A DNA stretch of 64,000 bases from Nelumbo lutea (GCA_022828595.1 JAKGHH010000008.1:9777228-9841227); one strand, 5' to 3'; counted from the first letter of the stretch, positions 11,400-22,949 are shown. Notes: generated by a model not told the origin, from the sequence alone. Numbers and translations are program-made.

Positions 11400-12070
11400 A
11401 AAACAAGAAAACAGATGATGGAGGGAAGAGAAAGGAAAAAGAAGAAAAGAAAGAAGAGAAAGAGAAATAATTTGAATGTGGACCCAGCGTTGATTTCCTG
11501 GAGAAAACAAAAAAAAATAGGAGAGGTTGTTAGGTGTCGGTGTCCAAGGACAAGAGTGCTTTTATCCAAGAGCAAGGTGGGCCGAAAGCGGGGGCCCACT
11601 CTCATTCCAGTCCGAAACTCTTGTCTCCTTCACAGACCCAAAAACCACAATGAAAAAGAAGAGAAAGAGTTCTGTTTGTATACACCTACCAGACGGTGTC
11701 CAGCAACCCGGGCCCACCACTTTCTTTCTCATCGCCAGACACTCCGACTGAGTCAAGCACTCCCCCTTTTTTTTTCCAAATTTTTCTCTCTCACTTTTTT
11801 TTTTTTTGTTTTTCTTTTCTCAGAAAAAAGAAAAAGCTTTTCTTTTCCCACGCGGACTTTTACACGTGTGGTACCATGTGAGTCGCTGACCCTAGCCTCA
11901 GTACTCAGTGGTCAGTTCGTCGTCGTCTTCTAGCGCCTTGGATTCGACCATGAGCGTAAAGTCGTTTAGCTTGCTGTTAGTCACGTGCAATAGCACGTGA
12001 GGAAGTTCCTTCGGTAGTTAGATGTACCGGACAAGGAAACACTCGGGGACCCTAGGGTTGGGCCGTTGGG
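11400..12070 (+). promoter_or_regulatory. Promoter-like GC-richer block without a recognised gene
   Basis: This block stands out from its AT-rich surroundings. It holds a purine-rich run (11410-11470), GGGCCCAC words at 11602 and 11709, a long pyrimidine tract ending CTTTTCTCAG (about 11760-11822), ACACGTGT at 11861-11868 and a perfect G-box palindrome at 11981-12000. The composition resembles a plant core promoter and 5' leader. An ATG at 11950 opens only 16 codons and stops inside the palindrome. No downstream coding exons were found, so it may be an orphaned promoter or the start of a non-coding transcript. Confidence 0.35.
11981..12000. promoter_or_regulatory. Perfect inverted repeat carrying two G-boxes
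   Basis: TCACGTGC and GCACGTGA are separated by the 4 nt AATA, giving an 8+4+8 perfect palindrome with a CACGTG core in each arm. CACGTG is the known binding core of plant bHLH (PIF, MYC) and bZIP factors. A third, related palindrome, ACACGTGT, lies about 115 bp upstream. Confidence 0.7.
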
Positions 12071-12231
12071 GGAATAAGTATGAACCCATTAGCTGATGAT
12101 TCAGTGAAAACAGGGACACTGACCTGGTGATAACTCCTGCCGGGTAGACCTAACTCCATTGAGCTGGCAAAACCGGCCATTTGGGCCCGGTTGGATCTGG
12201 TTATGTCAAATTAAATCACCCAAGTTAAACG

Positions 12232-12495
12232 TGGCCATGTTTGGTATCAATGCAGTTTTTTCATGAAACATCAATATCTTAGAATTCGAAAAATTCTTCA
12301 TGTTATTTGGTGTCAATCAGGCATCATTAGGCGTAATGGCACCACATAGGCAATTAACAAGGAGAAAATGTTTTCTTCATTACAAGAAACATCATTTTTG
12401 TTTGAAAAAATATTCAACCAAATAAGAAAAAGTAGAGGAGAGGAGAAAACACCTCGAACAAATGTGAAATGGCATTGATACCAAAACATATTGTA
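12232..12495. mobile_element. MITE-like element (GTTTGGTATCAATG ends)
   Basis: The left end GGCCATGTTTGGTATCAATG is matched by an inverted right end (ATATGTTTTGGTATCAATGC when read inward). The body is about 260 bp, AT-rich and non-coding. The TGTTTGG core fits Tourist/PIF-Harbinger derivatives. A TTA/TAA duplication could not be fixed, so the exact limits are unsure. Confidence 0.55.
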
Positions 12496-12684
12496 TCGGG
12501 CTTTCTTCTTGGCTCTACCGGTCCAGCACTCCGAGATTAGACCGGACCGGCCTATTCACCGATCCAATCCAAGTAATCCTTAAACATAGACTAACGTCTA
12601 CCCAGCACATGAATGTAGAAGTAGAGGCAGGACTGCCATTCTTATCACAGACACATTCAAAATAAAGAGTCGCTTCCTTTTTAA

Positions 12685-12930
12685 ATGCCTCAAACTAAAA
12701 AAACAAAGTTGACAGATGTAGATGTGGTTGAAATGAATCAAGGAGTTTCAAGTGAATCAGTAATTGACACTCTTGCTTTTGATAAAGCTTATTTATTTTT
12801 AAATCGAAACCAACTTAGATTCGGGAGAGAATCAACAAAACATGCGGGTTTTCAATATAATCACCAATCAATGAATTCAACCTCGAAACGTAAAGAAACA
12901 GATTGTGCAAAAGTTGAAGAAAAATCCTAG
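12685..12930 (+). CDS. Short ORF of unknown function, 81 aa, doubtful
   Basis: A true ATG at 12685 opens an 81-codon frame with balanced, hydrophilic composition (MPQTKKTKLTDVDVVEMNQG at the start, lysine/glutamate-rich end). I do not recognise a family. It has no signal peptide, membrane segment or cysteine pattern. It lies 600 bp after the promoter-like block. It could be a fragment of a captured or decayed gene, or chance. Confidence 0.2.
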   Translation: MPQTKKTKLTDVDVVEMNQGVSSESVIDTLAFDKAYLFLNRNQLRFGRESTKHAGFQYNHQSMNSTSKRKETDCAKVEEKS

Positions 12931-15900
12931 AAGCTTTGTCTTAGTAGATTTGATCGTTTAAAGAAGATCTTTCAGTACTTCTTTTTTATTTTAGTTTTTT
13001 GCCCATGAAATTCTATCTTCTAGCTAATATTATATATACAGTGGATGATTTCATTGTAGTTGAATACAATGGGCCCATAACTTCTCAATATATTAGATGA
13101 AATTTTCCACCATAAGATTAATATATATATATATATATATATAGATTGATGATTGATGCATTTCCACAATTTGCAATGTAATCACAGAAGGTTGCTATCT
13201 TCATCATAGACAAATTTGTCTTGATAATGCGTCGCTAGGTATAGCTCTACTCTTACCATTCTATAGCTGCTCCAAAAGCAAACAAGAGAAGGTTGTGTTA
13301 ATTACAGAGACATTGTCTAGGCAGCTCCGGGGTCAATTCTGGGCAATTTTCTTCTCTGGAAGAAGAAGAGCTTAATTAAAGAGCTTGAATGCTTTAATTT
13401 TTCAAGAACTTATCCAAAAAAAAAACCATGCTTTTATGAATAATAATTATGGTTAGGAATTTATTAATCTTGTACTCAAGCAGAAAGTGATAGTCCTTAT
13501 TGTCATAATTATATTTATAATATGATATTAACATAATCAAAATGGTTGTCGGGAATTAAAAAAATATTTTATTAATTATTATAGTTGTGGAAAATTGGAA
13601 AGTTAAGTGGAGAGTTCCTCTTATCATCATATCTAAAACAAGACAAAGAAATAATGTGATTAAAATAGGGAAGCATGATGATCAGGGACATTGGGATCAG
13701 TTATATATTTAGCTGTTTTTAATGGAAAGAAAGGCAATTAATTAATGGGGTTTTATCCTACTATTTGATATTGAAAAAAAAAGTAATAATTACTGGCCAT
13801 TAGATTTCTTGCCAAGCATTTACATTACTCTTCTCCTTTGAATTGTTTAATTAAGAAAATTCCCATTAAAGAAATAATGAACTTCTTTATTCATGAATTT
13901 AGATGAAAGTGCTGATCTACATCAAGAAATACATTAAATATTATCTTTTCCTTTGTGTTGTGACTTGTGACCATGAATTGGAGGAATGTCTTTCCAAAAT
14001 TTAAGCATTTTTTTTTAATTAATAAAAGCATGAAGCTTTTATGCTACAATGACCCACAACCTACCATTCAACACAAGGTGCACATGCTCATGCATATCCT
14101 AACCATGAATTTGCTTGATAAGGCAGTACCTGGGTCTCTGTGTTTCCACAAATCATCACATCAATCAGATGACCTAAGACCCTATCTTTCTTTCTTATAT
14201 ATATATTTTATTTGCTGCTAGGCTCAGTTGAAGTAGGCACGATTGGATCAGACAGTTGGGGACGGGGTAACAGGTACGATTTCCAGAGTGCATCCAATTA
14301 AAGCAGTGGCCCATGGACTTTGAATTGGGTAATTGGATCCGTGATCATGACTCTCTTGCCTGTGGTTGAGACTCATGATTTGGTTTCTCTGATACAAATA
14401 TTTGACATCAGAGAGAAACATGTGCCATGGTTGCAGCTGGAGCTGGTGATTAAACCCAGCTGAGAATTCAGTTCCTAATTTGCAGAATTCTTCTCCAGTC
14501 TCCACCCACAAATCCAATATTCAACTTGGGTAATTTTCTTTAGCAGCTTGACAGACTTTATTAAAGTCTCCCTGAACGGTGGGTCAATTTCCACTACCAG
14601 TCTTCCCTTCTTATATATAGTTTATAGTATAAAAACAATGAAAGAGATTATTTTGATCAGGTATGTAGAAATCGTTGATGCATCTAATGAAGGATAATTT
14701 GCTAGGATTTTGCTATATTTGGAGAGAGATCTTTGCTTGCATCCAACTCTCACCCTAAATTTGCTTTGTTTAAATGATTCGAGAATTGTTTAATCAGGTG
14801 GGTCTACGAGTACATCCTGATCCATCCATACCAGAATTTAAGGGGAACTGATGGATTTACAGGGTGACATATTCATTAGTCATTACTATAGGTGGTGTCT
14901 AGCTTAGAATGCTAGAAGCCTTCCAGATTGAAGAAAGCGTGGGGTGTTCACAGTGGAGACACAGCTAGAAGCTAGTGGGAAGAGGAAGACGTCATGATCC
15001 CGAGATTTCTTAGGTTCTTGTCTTGCTTGAGACTGTAACTGCATGTACTAGGGTTTAAGGCTTTAAGATGAGAGGTTGAGGGGATATCATCTCGAGTGTA
15101 GGGTTAGGGTTTAAGGGTGGTCGAAGTGATCGTTAAGGAAGCGATATGCCAAAAATACGTAGCCTTTGATGGTTACATTCCACCTTAAGGAAGCGATATG
15201 CCAAATTTCAAAAACGCCTCCTGTGTCTAAAGATATACTTAAATTTGGATTAGAAGTAAATAAATGTAGAAAGAGTAGAAAAAAAGAAGCCACATGCCAA
15301 ACTTCAAAATTTCTGTTTAATTCATTATAACTGGGAATTGCAGTGATTTCCAGAAATATCATTAACTGCACCGTGGTGACCACCTGAAGTAGTGCTCTCT
15401 CTGTACCATGAGAGTTGAGAAATCATATATGAACCTGCATCTATTGGATTGTAGGGAAAAAAAACTATTCATGGGAGCGACAGAAAAGTTTCTGTACACA
15501 TGCAATTTCAGAATTCAAATTATAGATTTTTCAGGAGATCATTTCCCGTTGAGATATATATCAAGACCTCTTAGGGTTTAAACTTTTGGGGAGGGGGGAA
15601 TTTAATTGTCACACACTTCACGCTCGATGAACTGTTTTTTTTTTCAGGATCACAGAACAAAAGAAAGTTTCCAGAAAAGAGAAACCATGCAACCCCACCA
15701 CTACAACTTTCAGGACAATAAGAGAGAAAGCAAAACAAAAGTAAAGAAAAGGAAAATGAAGCAGGCTTCCAGTCTCTTTGTTTTCGGTATAGAGAACAAT
15801 GAAAAGAAAGAAAATACTAAACAAATGGATCGAAATAGAGCCTGAGAGGGTTATATATATGTCAATCAAGTCTCCTCCATTAATTCAGTACATTTTTTGT

Positions 15901-18485
15901 TCTTTTTTTTACCATTACAGGACTCTCAGCGGTAGCAAGGTCTCTGAGTGAAACCCACTCCAGCCATCCAGACTGAAGTGCAGGGTGGGTAGGGAGGGCT
16001 AATTGTCCTGATGAGCTGGGTGAAACCCACCCTGGAGCTGGAGGGCCCTAGCTAAGCAGAGACTTTACATGGATTTTGTCTTTTAATAATAATGGTAAGA
16101 AAAGTTTCCTCCATTTTTTTCTGCAGGTAAATAGCTGTGAAGTAAAATCTAAAATAAGTACCTACTGATTCAGTTGCAATAAGACTACAAAAACCATGGA
16201 AAAGACAATCGATGGGAGATTAAACTATCATGCACCACAATTTGTGCTTCTAGATGCATTTTGTAAGAGTGTAAATGCAGAACCGAAGTGAATTTGTACT
16301 TCGGTTTGATTTTGCATGTCTTTTGTAAGGATGCATTTTTGTACTGAAAACAACAGTAAATTTGTTTGTTTTTTTTTTTTCTCAACCGTTTTTGCATTTA
16401 AAATGAGAGAAAAATAGAAGCAAACTTCGCTCTTTTGGTAAACGTAATATGTTTGCACCCATCACAACCAAACAAAACACTGTAAGATTTTTCATATAAA
16501 ACTGAACCGGGTTTGCGTCCTTCAATTTCAACCAATTTGAATTCATGTCAGTGCATTCACTTTTTACACTATTTCCGAATGCATCATAATTCCAGGCTTT
16601 ATGCTTTGGGGTTTAGAAGTGTTTTGGCTTCAAAATATAATGTTTTTATTAAAAGCAACTCTTATCAAACCCCAAAAATATTTCTTGGTTCAATATTACT
16701 GTCTACAACCCAAAGCTCAAAATCAGAAGTTTATCCAAATGGAGCCTTAGTTTTAGGCACATGCCCTTGATCCCAACCTTCAAATGTATGTCGATCACCT
16801 TTAAAAACAGAGTAATTTGCGGCACGATGCACTAAACCTAACAGCTCTAAAAAAGGGATCTTTACACATTTGTTGATGGTCTATAATTAATGAGAGTATG
16901 TACAGTTGTGATCTTATAGCTACATACCAAAAACCCACATAATTAATTAGGAGAGCTACTGCAGTTTAGTTAAAAGGTACTCCACTAGAATTTGATTTTA
17001 GACTCTTGCATATATCAAGTCACGATCTTGTGTCTCCAAAGGACATCAGAGATTGTAACTGTGGTACAGAAAGTTAGTAATATAAAGCCATACGATCCAG
17101 AGATGACAAGTCAACATACATTGTCATAGGATGGTAATATTCCCACTCCCATATGGTTTTTTGATGCATACCATACATGTTTAAAATTCCTTGATTCACT
17201 ATTTAGCATAAATACGTATAAAAAACTATGTACAAAATACAACACTTCATTCCAACCAGAGATTTTGTTATTTTGTTTCTCTTCTCCAAATAATTTGACA
17301 GGAGAGAGAGAGAGAAAAGGAATATGGAGATGGAAGGTGTGGACAAAGTGAGCCTGCTGTTTTTTCCTAGAAGGAGATAAAAGAGAACCAAAAGGAATGA
17401 TGAAAGGATTGAGGCATGAAGATGTTAAATTGAAAAGGAGGGAGAGACTATAGAGGGTCGTGAGGGGTGCGTAGGAAAAGACATGGCACCTCCGGACAAA
17501 GGTTTTTTAGAAGTACGGACCAGAGTCTCTACCTCTCCTATCTCTCCTCAATTAAATATTTGCTAAATCAGATCAAACCAAAGTTCTAGGGTTTGTATGC
17601 TTCAAAAAAAATAAAAGTTTTAGGGTTTGTTAGAAGTGCCTTGAGAGAATATGTTCATGTTATGTTATGGAGGAAAACAATAAACTATAAGATTAACTGT
17701 ATACGAGGAGGAATATAGTTATATTAAATGCTCAATATACTTTTTTCTTCCTATTACTTTTTATCTAATAATAATGGGATTTTGTGGAATATAACATTCC
17801 TTCTCGTAACAATTCCATCAGTTACCTGAGGTTAGGGTTTGTAAACCCTAGATTTTGACCTCTCGAAGTCCGCGTTGCCTCGGGTTCTTGAGCTGTTATA
17901 CCTTCATGGGTCACGCTTATATATTATCATTTATCAGTTCTTTTTAGCATTGCATGTGTTGTATGTATTTAGTATGGGAAAACTATACGTACTTATTTTA
18001 AGCTTCTTTTGGCAGAAAGTACTTTTTTTTTTAAGTTTTGAGAAGTATATATATAATTAAACTGGTCTTTTTTTTATGATTTAGGATATTAAATTAGATT
18101 TTAATGGCAAACGATCCATTTCATTTGGAAAAACGAGACTCAAACCAGTTTAACATCTTGAAAAGGATTGTATATATGCTTTTTTTTTCATTTGAGTATA
18201 TGAGAGAACTAAATTAATTACATTTGGTCTGTTATTGAAGGTATATAGTGCAGTTGTTTTTGACATTTCTCCATGACATCCATCAACTAGCTAGAGGGTC
18301 TAGCTGGTTAGTTTATGTTATAAAGTGGAGATAGACAAATGGGTAAATTAATACCTCATATATATATGTATATATATTTGGGAAAATTTTAGGATAATTA
18401 ATACCCACCCAACTTTTATTTGTCATAAAGACCCATCTTGAATTTTAACATTTCAGTACTTCGTTAGCATTATGTTACTTAACTT
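12931..18485. other. Gene-free AT-rich stretch
   Basis: No ORF here looks like a protein exon. Contents include an (AT)n run at about 13121-13142, a 20-bp direct repeat TTAAGGAAGCGATATGCCAA at 15133-15152 and 15185-15204, and a TGCAAAT-type repeat remnant at about 16220-16560. Pyrimidine and purine tracts around 15600-15800 create spurious overlapping ORFs on both strands. Confidence 0.5.
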
Positions 18486-18493
18486 TAGAAAAG

Positions 18494-18794
18494 CAATGTT
18501 TTCAAACCACAGTTGACACAGATGGTTGGACCGTTCGGCCCGAGAACCATTTAGGCAACTGGTTTCATTTTACCTCAAACCTAATCCTTGGCAAAGAAAT
18601 TGTTGAATTGGTCAATGACGCAACCCAGGTGGTCAAACCGTCGACCTGTTCAATGGTTTTTGACCTTTTTTTATTGTAATTATTTTTTATTTTATTGCAA
18701 AATAGGTCGTTCGTTCAAATCTGACGGTCAAACCGTTGACCCAAAAACCGGTGACCAGAACGGTTCCGGTTCTAGGTCATTTTTTAAAACATTG
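18494..18794. mobile_element. hAT-type MITE with perfect 8-bp target-site duplication
   Basis: The 301-bp element starts CAATGTTTTCAAACC and, read inward from the right, CAATGTTTTAAAAAATGACC. It is flanked by TAGAAAAG at 18486-18493 and again at 18795-18802. The perfect 8-bp duplication fits hAT elements. The interior has repeated GGTCAAACCG-type words and no coding capacity. Confidence 0.88.
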
Positions 18795-19558
18795 TAGAAA
18801 AGATTCTCATGCTCATGTAATTATCATTTATGTTTTTAAAACAATTCAAAAACTCTAAGTTGTCCTTGTATCATTTCATGAGACCATTTTATAGGAATTT
18901 GATAAAATACAACAAAAAATAAGAAAAATAAGAAGTTGTAGAAAAAACATGAAGTACAAAAAAAATGAAGGAAAAGAGGAAAATATAACAAAGTATATAT
19001 AGAAAAATAGAAACTACATAAAAAACAACAAAGAAGAAAAAGGAAAAGATAAACAAGAAAAAACAATAAAATTACAAAAAAAAAAAACTGAAGATACAAC
19101 CAAAGATACCATGTTGTTACACGCCTATTTTCATGATTTTGATATTTTCTTCTTGTAAGGGGATCATTCTAAGTAGCATTGCAGATTAACAATCGCGACA
19201 AGACCAACCAGGTCCGACTAACCAAACTCTCGGGTCAATTTGGCTCATTTTACTGATTAAATATATAAGTGCTGAATTTTTTAGCACAATTAATGAATAT
19301 TTTAGAAACCAAGAAAACATTATTGAATAAGAATAAACATGAATTTTTAGAAATAAATATAGCTAAGCAAGTAAATAGGCATGTGATTAATAAGATAATT
19401 TTAGAAAGATATTTAGCCACATTTAAAATTCTAGAATACAAGGGTAAAATAGGAAAAACATAGACTCAAGAAACTTTTGGAATGTGCACCCAAAAACTAT
19501 AAACTGGTGCTTTCCATCCATTTCAAGGGGCTAAGAATCATTTCTTACAACAAAGGGA

Positions 19559-19730
19559 CACTACAAGTAAAATGGGCTAGGTTGATAGTTGTAAAACCAC
19601 CGGCTTAGCCTTTTAAACCGCCGTCTTAGACATTTTCCAGCGGTATTGCAACCAATTTCTTAGGCATTGCCGGCCTAGCTCCGAAGGTTCTATAATGACC
19701 GCTGGCTTAGACTGAGACAAAAGACAATGC
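19559..19730 (+). mobile_element. CACTA (En/Spm) terminal remnant
   Basis: CACTACAAGTAAAATGGGCT at 19559 matches the CACTACAAGAAAA start of plant CACTA elements. It is followed by repeated CCGNCTTAGNC-like subterminal words (ACCACCGGCTTAGCC, CCGCCGTCTTAGACA, GACCGCTGGCTTAGAC). No matching opposite end was found nearby, so this is probably a solo end or a decayed non-autonomous copy. Confidence 0.5.
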
Positions 19731-20643
19731 TATTAAATTACTTACTCACTCACTCTCCTCCTCCTCCTCCATTTGTCGTAGCCATGAACACCGAACTAAT
19801 GGTAGTAATAACTTCCCTCTTTCTCTCTCCTCCATTTTCTCATTGTTCTTCTCTCTCCTTCCTATAACTCTTCCTTGATCTCCTCACTTGACAAAAATAT
19901 AGCAAAACTATCGTTCCTCTTCAACCTCCAAACATTACAGAACACCACCATTCACCATTGATGCTTACAGTGCCTGTTAGAAAAGATGTTCTTTTCTATT
20001 GTTTGAGAGGAAAGAACTTGAATTAGGGATTGAATTGGGTTTAAAACAGGTATCACTTGTCATTTTGAAAAGTTTTAGGTGTATTTAGGATTTTGGTCAG
20101 GCTTTGAACATCTAATTGCATTAAGCAACTCGGCCACCATGTCTTACTATTTCAGATCTATTTTATATTTGATTAGTGTGTGTTTGGACCTAAATACAAA
20201 TGGGTTGTACATCTGAAAAAGTTGTGTTTTCATATGTTAGATGTCTGAAATGTGTTATCAAATGCCACCTAAGACATGTTTATTAGGCTGGCGAAAAAGT
20301 AGGATCGATAGAGGGTACAGTACGTCATTGCCAAGTACTGCTCCTATGTTTTGGCTTAATAAAAAAGAGAAAAAAAAACAAGGGCAAAGGTAGGAAAATG
20401 ACAAATAAATAAGGATATTACTAGAACTTGAAAGTTTGATCATGAACAGAAAAAGAGGGAGTGAAATTGTCTCTTTTATTATTGGTTATAGATTTAAATA
20501 CTTCAAACTGCCCTTGGCTCATGTCTAAGTAATGGAGATTTTTATTGCATTGCTGATGGGGTCTTTCACCATCTTTGAGAGGATTATTTGTAGTTTTTGA
20601 GTTGTTCTTTCTTCCAATAATAAAAAAAGGCAAACTCTAAGGC

Positions 20644-20772
20644 TGTGTTTTATTTGATAGAAAGATAAGAGAAATAAAAGGCTAAGGGAAAATTCATAAG
20701 GAATTTCACAAAATTTTTAAGAGTGTTCCCTCAACTCAATGTTTCTCTTTTATTTTCTATCAAACAAAAGAT
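20644..20772. mobile_element. MITE with GATAGAAA inverted ends
   Basis: The left GGCTGTGTTTTATTTGATAG is mirrored at the right (GCTATCTTTTGTTTGATAGA when read inward). The element is about 130 bp and is flanked by TAA at the left and TTA at the right. A related right half recurs in the duplicated unit at 21000-21182. Confidence 0.6.
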
Positions 20773-21182
20773 AGCTTAAGTTTCTATTTGTTGTTGGTAA
20801 TTTTTTGGGCAAAGTTTATTTTTGATTATCTCATTTCTCTGACCAATTAGGCTGCATTTGTCATTCCTTATTTTAAGGACTTATCTCCTTTTTGTAGTTA
20901 AAAATTCATTGTTCAAAGGGGCATTTTAATTACAAAAAAAGAGATAAGTCCTTAAAATAAGGAATGCCAAATGAAGCCTTAGACATTAAGACATTAAAGC
21001 TAAGGGAAAATTCATAAGGAATTTCTCAAATTTTTTTTAGAGTTTTCCCTCAACTTTATGTTTCCCTCTTATTTTCTTTCAAACAGAAAAAAAAGCTTAA
21101 ATTCCTTATGAATTTGTTGTTGGTATTTTTTTGGGCAAAGTTTATTTTTGAATATCTCATTTCTCTGACGAATTAGACATTA
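20682..21182 (+). repeat. Two-copy segmental duplication (20682-20849 and 21000-21182)
   Basis: Both units begin CTAAGGGAAAATTCATAAGG, contain TTTTTTGGGCAAAGTTTATT and end at ATCTCATTTCTCTGAC. They are about 170-180 bp and clearly diverged (scattered substitutions and A-run length changes). The first copy carries a MITE at 20850-20978. The second holds the uninterrupted target, AATTAGACATTAG. Confidence 0.8.
20850..20978. mobile_element. Tourist-like (PIF/Harbinger) MITE with TTA duplication
   Basis: The 129-bp element has near-perfect inverted repeats of about 38 bp: GGCTGCATTTGTCATTCC and, from the right, GGCTTCATTTGGCATTCC, both continuing TTATTTTAAGGACTTATCTC. It is flanked by TTA at 20847-20849 and 20979-20981. 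The empty site survives in the neighbouring duplicate unit. The long inverted repeats would fold into a near-complete hairpin, so a transcript could be a small-RNA precursor. Confidence 0.88.
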
Positions 21183-21316
21183 GTGTTGTATTTGGTTTCA
21201 CATAAAGTAAGAAAGAAACATAAATGTGAGGAAAATTCCTAAGTAACTTCACATATTCTGATAAGAAGTTTCCCTCAAATTTCTATGTCCCTCTTGCTTT
21301 CAATCAAACCAAACAC
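21183..21316. mobile_element. Tourist-like MITE with TTA duplication
   Basis: The 134-bp element starts GTGTTGTATTTGGTTTCA and, from the right, reads GTGTTTGGTTTGATTG. TTA flanks it at 21180-21182 and 21317-21319. Size, TGTTTGG-type ends and the 3-bp TTA duplication fit PIF/Harbinger derivatives. Confidence 0.75.
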
Positions 21317-21792
21317 TTAAATTATGTTCCTTCCATGTAGAAAAGGAGGGCCAAGCTGCATATACTAGATAAATGTCCATCCTCCACAACCTAGAGATAT
21401 AAAATCGGTTTTATGATAGATTTGGATTTATGGTACGTAGTAGCCGTAGATGGGAAATCCAAACCATGGATATGTTGACAGTGATGCCGTATATCCTTTT
21501 TTTTCCTGAAATTAATGTCTCGATACCATCTGCCTGATTTCCCTTCGCATGTCATCTTCTGTCTTAATTATTTGTAGCAATTTTTTTTTTGTACATTATA
21601 TGTCAATATCTTTGACCTACATGTCCTAACTCATGTCATGACACATGCATCCTAACTATTAACGTGGTGGGAGCCCAGGAATCAGGCCGATAAGATCCAT
21701 CAGTTATTGTTACCGTGTACCCTTTGGTCTGTAACTGGCACACTGAGGCCGTGGTCCACCATTAGAAATATTTGGGTTGGCAATTGGGATAT

Positions 21793-22215
21793 ATATATAT
21801 ATATATTTGTTTATAGTGCAAATTTCACTTGCAGTGCATGGTTGTGCAAACCAAACAGTGCAAATTTGGTTTACGTTTGTCTCAGATTTTATTTTATTTT
21901 GTTTGTTTAGGAGTGGTGAAATTGGAAGTAAAGTGATGTGGTCTCCACTTTATATATGAAGGAATTATGGAAGGTTGTTTGTTTGGAATGAGTATCATGC
22001 AAAATAAAATTATGTGGTCCACACACTTACATGAGAGAGAAGATAAAGAGGAGAGAATTGGTACAAAATTTGCGCCAGTTTTTGGAATTCAAAATTTATA
22101 TTACCAATGAATGTAAATGAGACAAGTAAAGAAAAAGCAAATTTTGCATCTATAAACCATATATAGTGCAAATAAATGTGAACTAAATGCAAATTAATTT
22201 GCATCTGATTTTGAT
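21793..22215. repeat. TGCAAAT-rich palindromic repeat, copy 2
   Basis: This block is dense in GTGCAAAT/ATTTGCA words (AGTGCAAATTTCACTTGC, CAAATTTTGCATCTATAAAC, GTGCAAATAAATGTGAAC). It resembles the repeats at 10785-11190 and 51050-51790, including a shared GAATGTAAATGAGACAAGTA-type word. The termini are unclear. Confidence 0.4.
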
Positions 22216-22289
22216 TTACATTAGGTTGTGCAGAGCATATACGATGACGCATCCACACACTAGTAGGCGAGTAGCTGACTGCCGGAGGT

Positions 22290-22462
22290 TGAAATCCACA
22301 ATCCCTAATTGCTTCCTACGTTTCACACCCAGGAGTTATAATGCAGTGGCTCACATCTTAGCTCATCAGTCTCCATCTCACGTGTGGGTCATCATGTTTG
22401 GGTTATTGCACCCGATTTCCTCTCAAGCTCTTTACTGGGTGATTTCTAATGCTTGTTATTGA
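22290..22462 (+). mobile_element. LINE remnant: end of an RNase H domain
   Basis: The frame reads FLRFTPRSYNAVAHILAHQS and is followed by a short hydrophobic tail and a stop. The RSxNxVAHxLA pattern is the last RNase H helix of plant L1-type LINEs. No reverse transcriptase flanks it. It lies about 180 bp upstream of the bHLH core promoter. Confidence 0.55.
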
Positions 22463-22635
22463 TGAACGAATTCTTCTTATTGGCTTAGAAAAACAGATGC
22501 ATGGTATATTGAAGTTATTATAAAAATAATCTTAAAATAAATTAATCTATTAATTTTCTGGAATAAGTCAGTCAGGTTATAGTATTCAATTGAATTATCG
22601 AATTGATTAAGAGAAGGAGAGCTACAGGTTTCTAT

Positions 22636-22684
22636 TAGCATTATATATACTATATACTCTAACCCTAACCCTAATGCTAACTCA
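22636..22684 (+). promoter_or_regulatory. Putative core promoter of the bHLH gene
   Basis: An ATTATATATACTATATACTC TATA-type stretch is followed directly by TAACCCTAACCCTAA (about 22661-22675). The latter is a telo-box (AAACCCTAA-like) element often seen near plant transcription starts. A purine-rich leader runs from about 22758 to 22868 toward the ATG at 23043. The call rests on position and motif only. Confidence 0.4.
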
Positions 22685-22883
22685 AATTAAAGAATTAAGC
22701 TCCTAAAACCACTCCTTTTGGTCTGAAAACACTGTCACCACCTTTTCTGCCCCACTTTGTGAAAAAAGCAAAAGCAGAAAAAAGCAAGAAAGAAAAGAAA
22801 AACATAAAAGAAAGAAACAAAGAAAAAAATCAATAAAGAAAGAGAAGACAGAGAAGAAACAGAAATCAAAGTTTTCTCAGCCT

Positions 22884-22949
22884 ATGTATCAAATTCTTCA
22901 AAAAAGGACTTGTGCTTGCTCACCCTCACCCGTAGGAGTAAACCCATAA
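22884..22949 (+). CDS. Upstream ORF (21 codons) in the bHLH leader
   Basis: An ATG at 22884 in the likely 5' leader opens MYQILQKRTCACSPSPVGVN and ends in TAA at 22947-22949, 93 nt before the main ATG. It could reduce translation of the main frame. The peptide is not recognised. Confidence 0.35.
   Translation: MYQILQKRTCACSPSPVGVNP

Noticed and set aside
11297..11933. Overlapping ORFs of 60-172 codons on both strands
   Set aside because: They read through purine and pyrimidine tracts, giving Lys/Arg-rich or Phe/Leu-rich chance frames on opposite strands with no family pattern.
18836..19099. 87-codon Phe/Leu-rich minus-strand ORF
   Set aside because: It is the reverse of an A-rich stretch. 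The apparent membrane protein is a composition artefact.
22658..22682. Telomere-like AACCCTAACCCTAA
   Set aside because: Only two to three units are present, next to a TATA-like box. It is better read as a telo-box promoter element than as an interstitial telomere.
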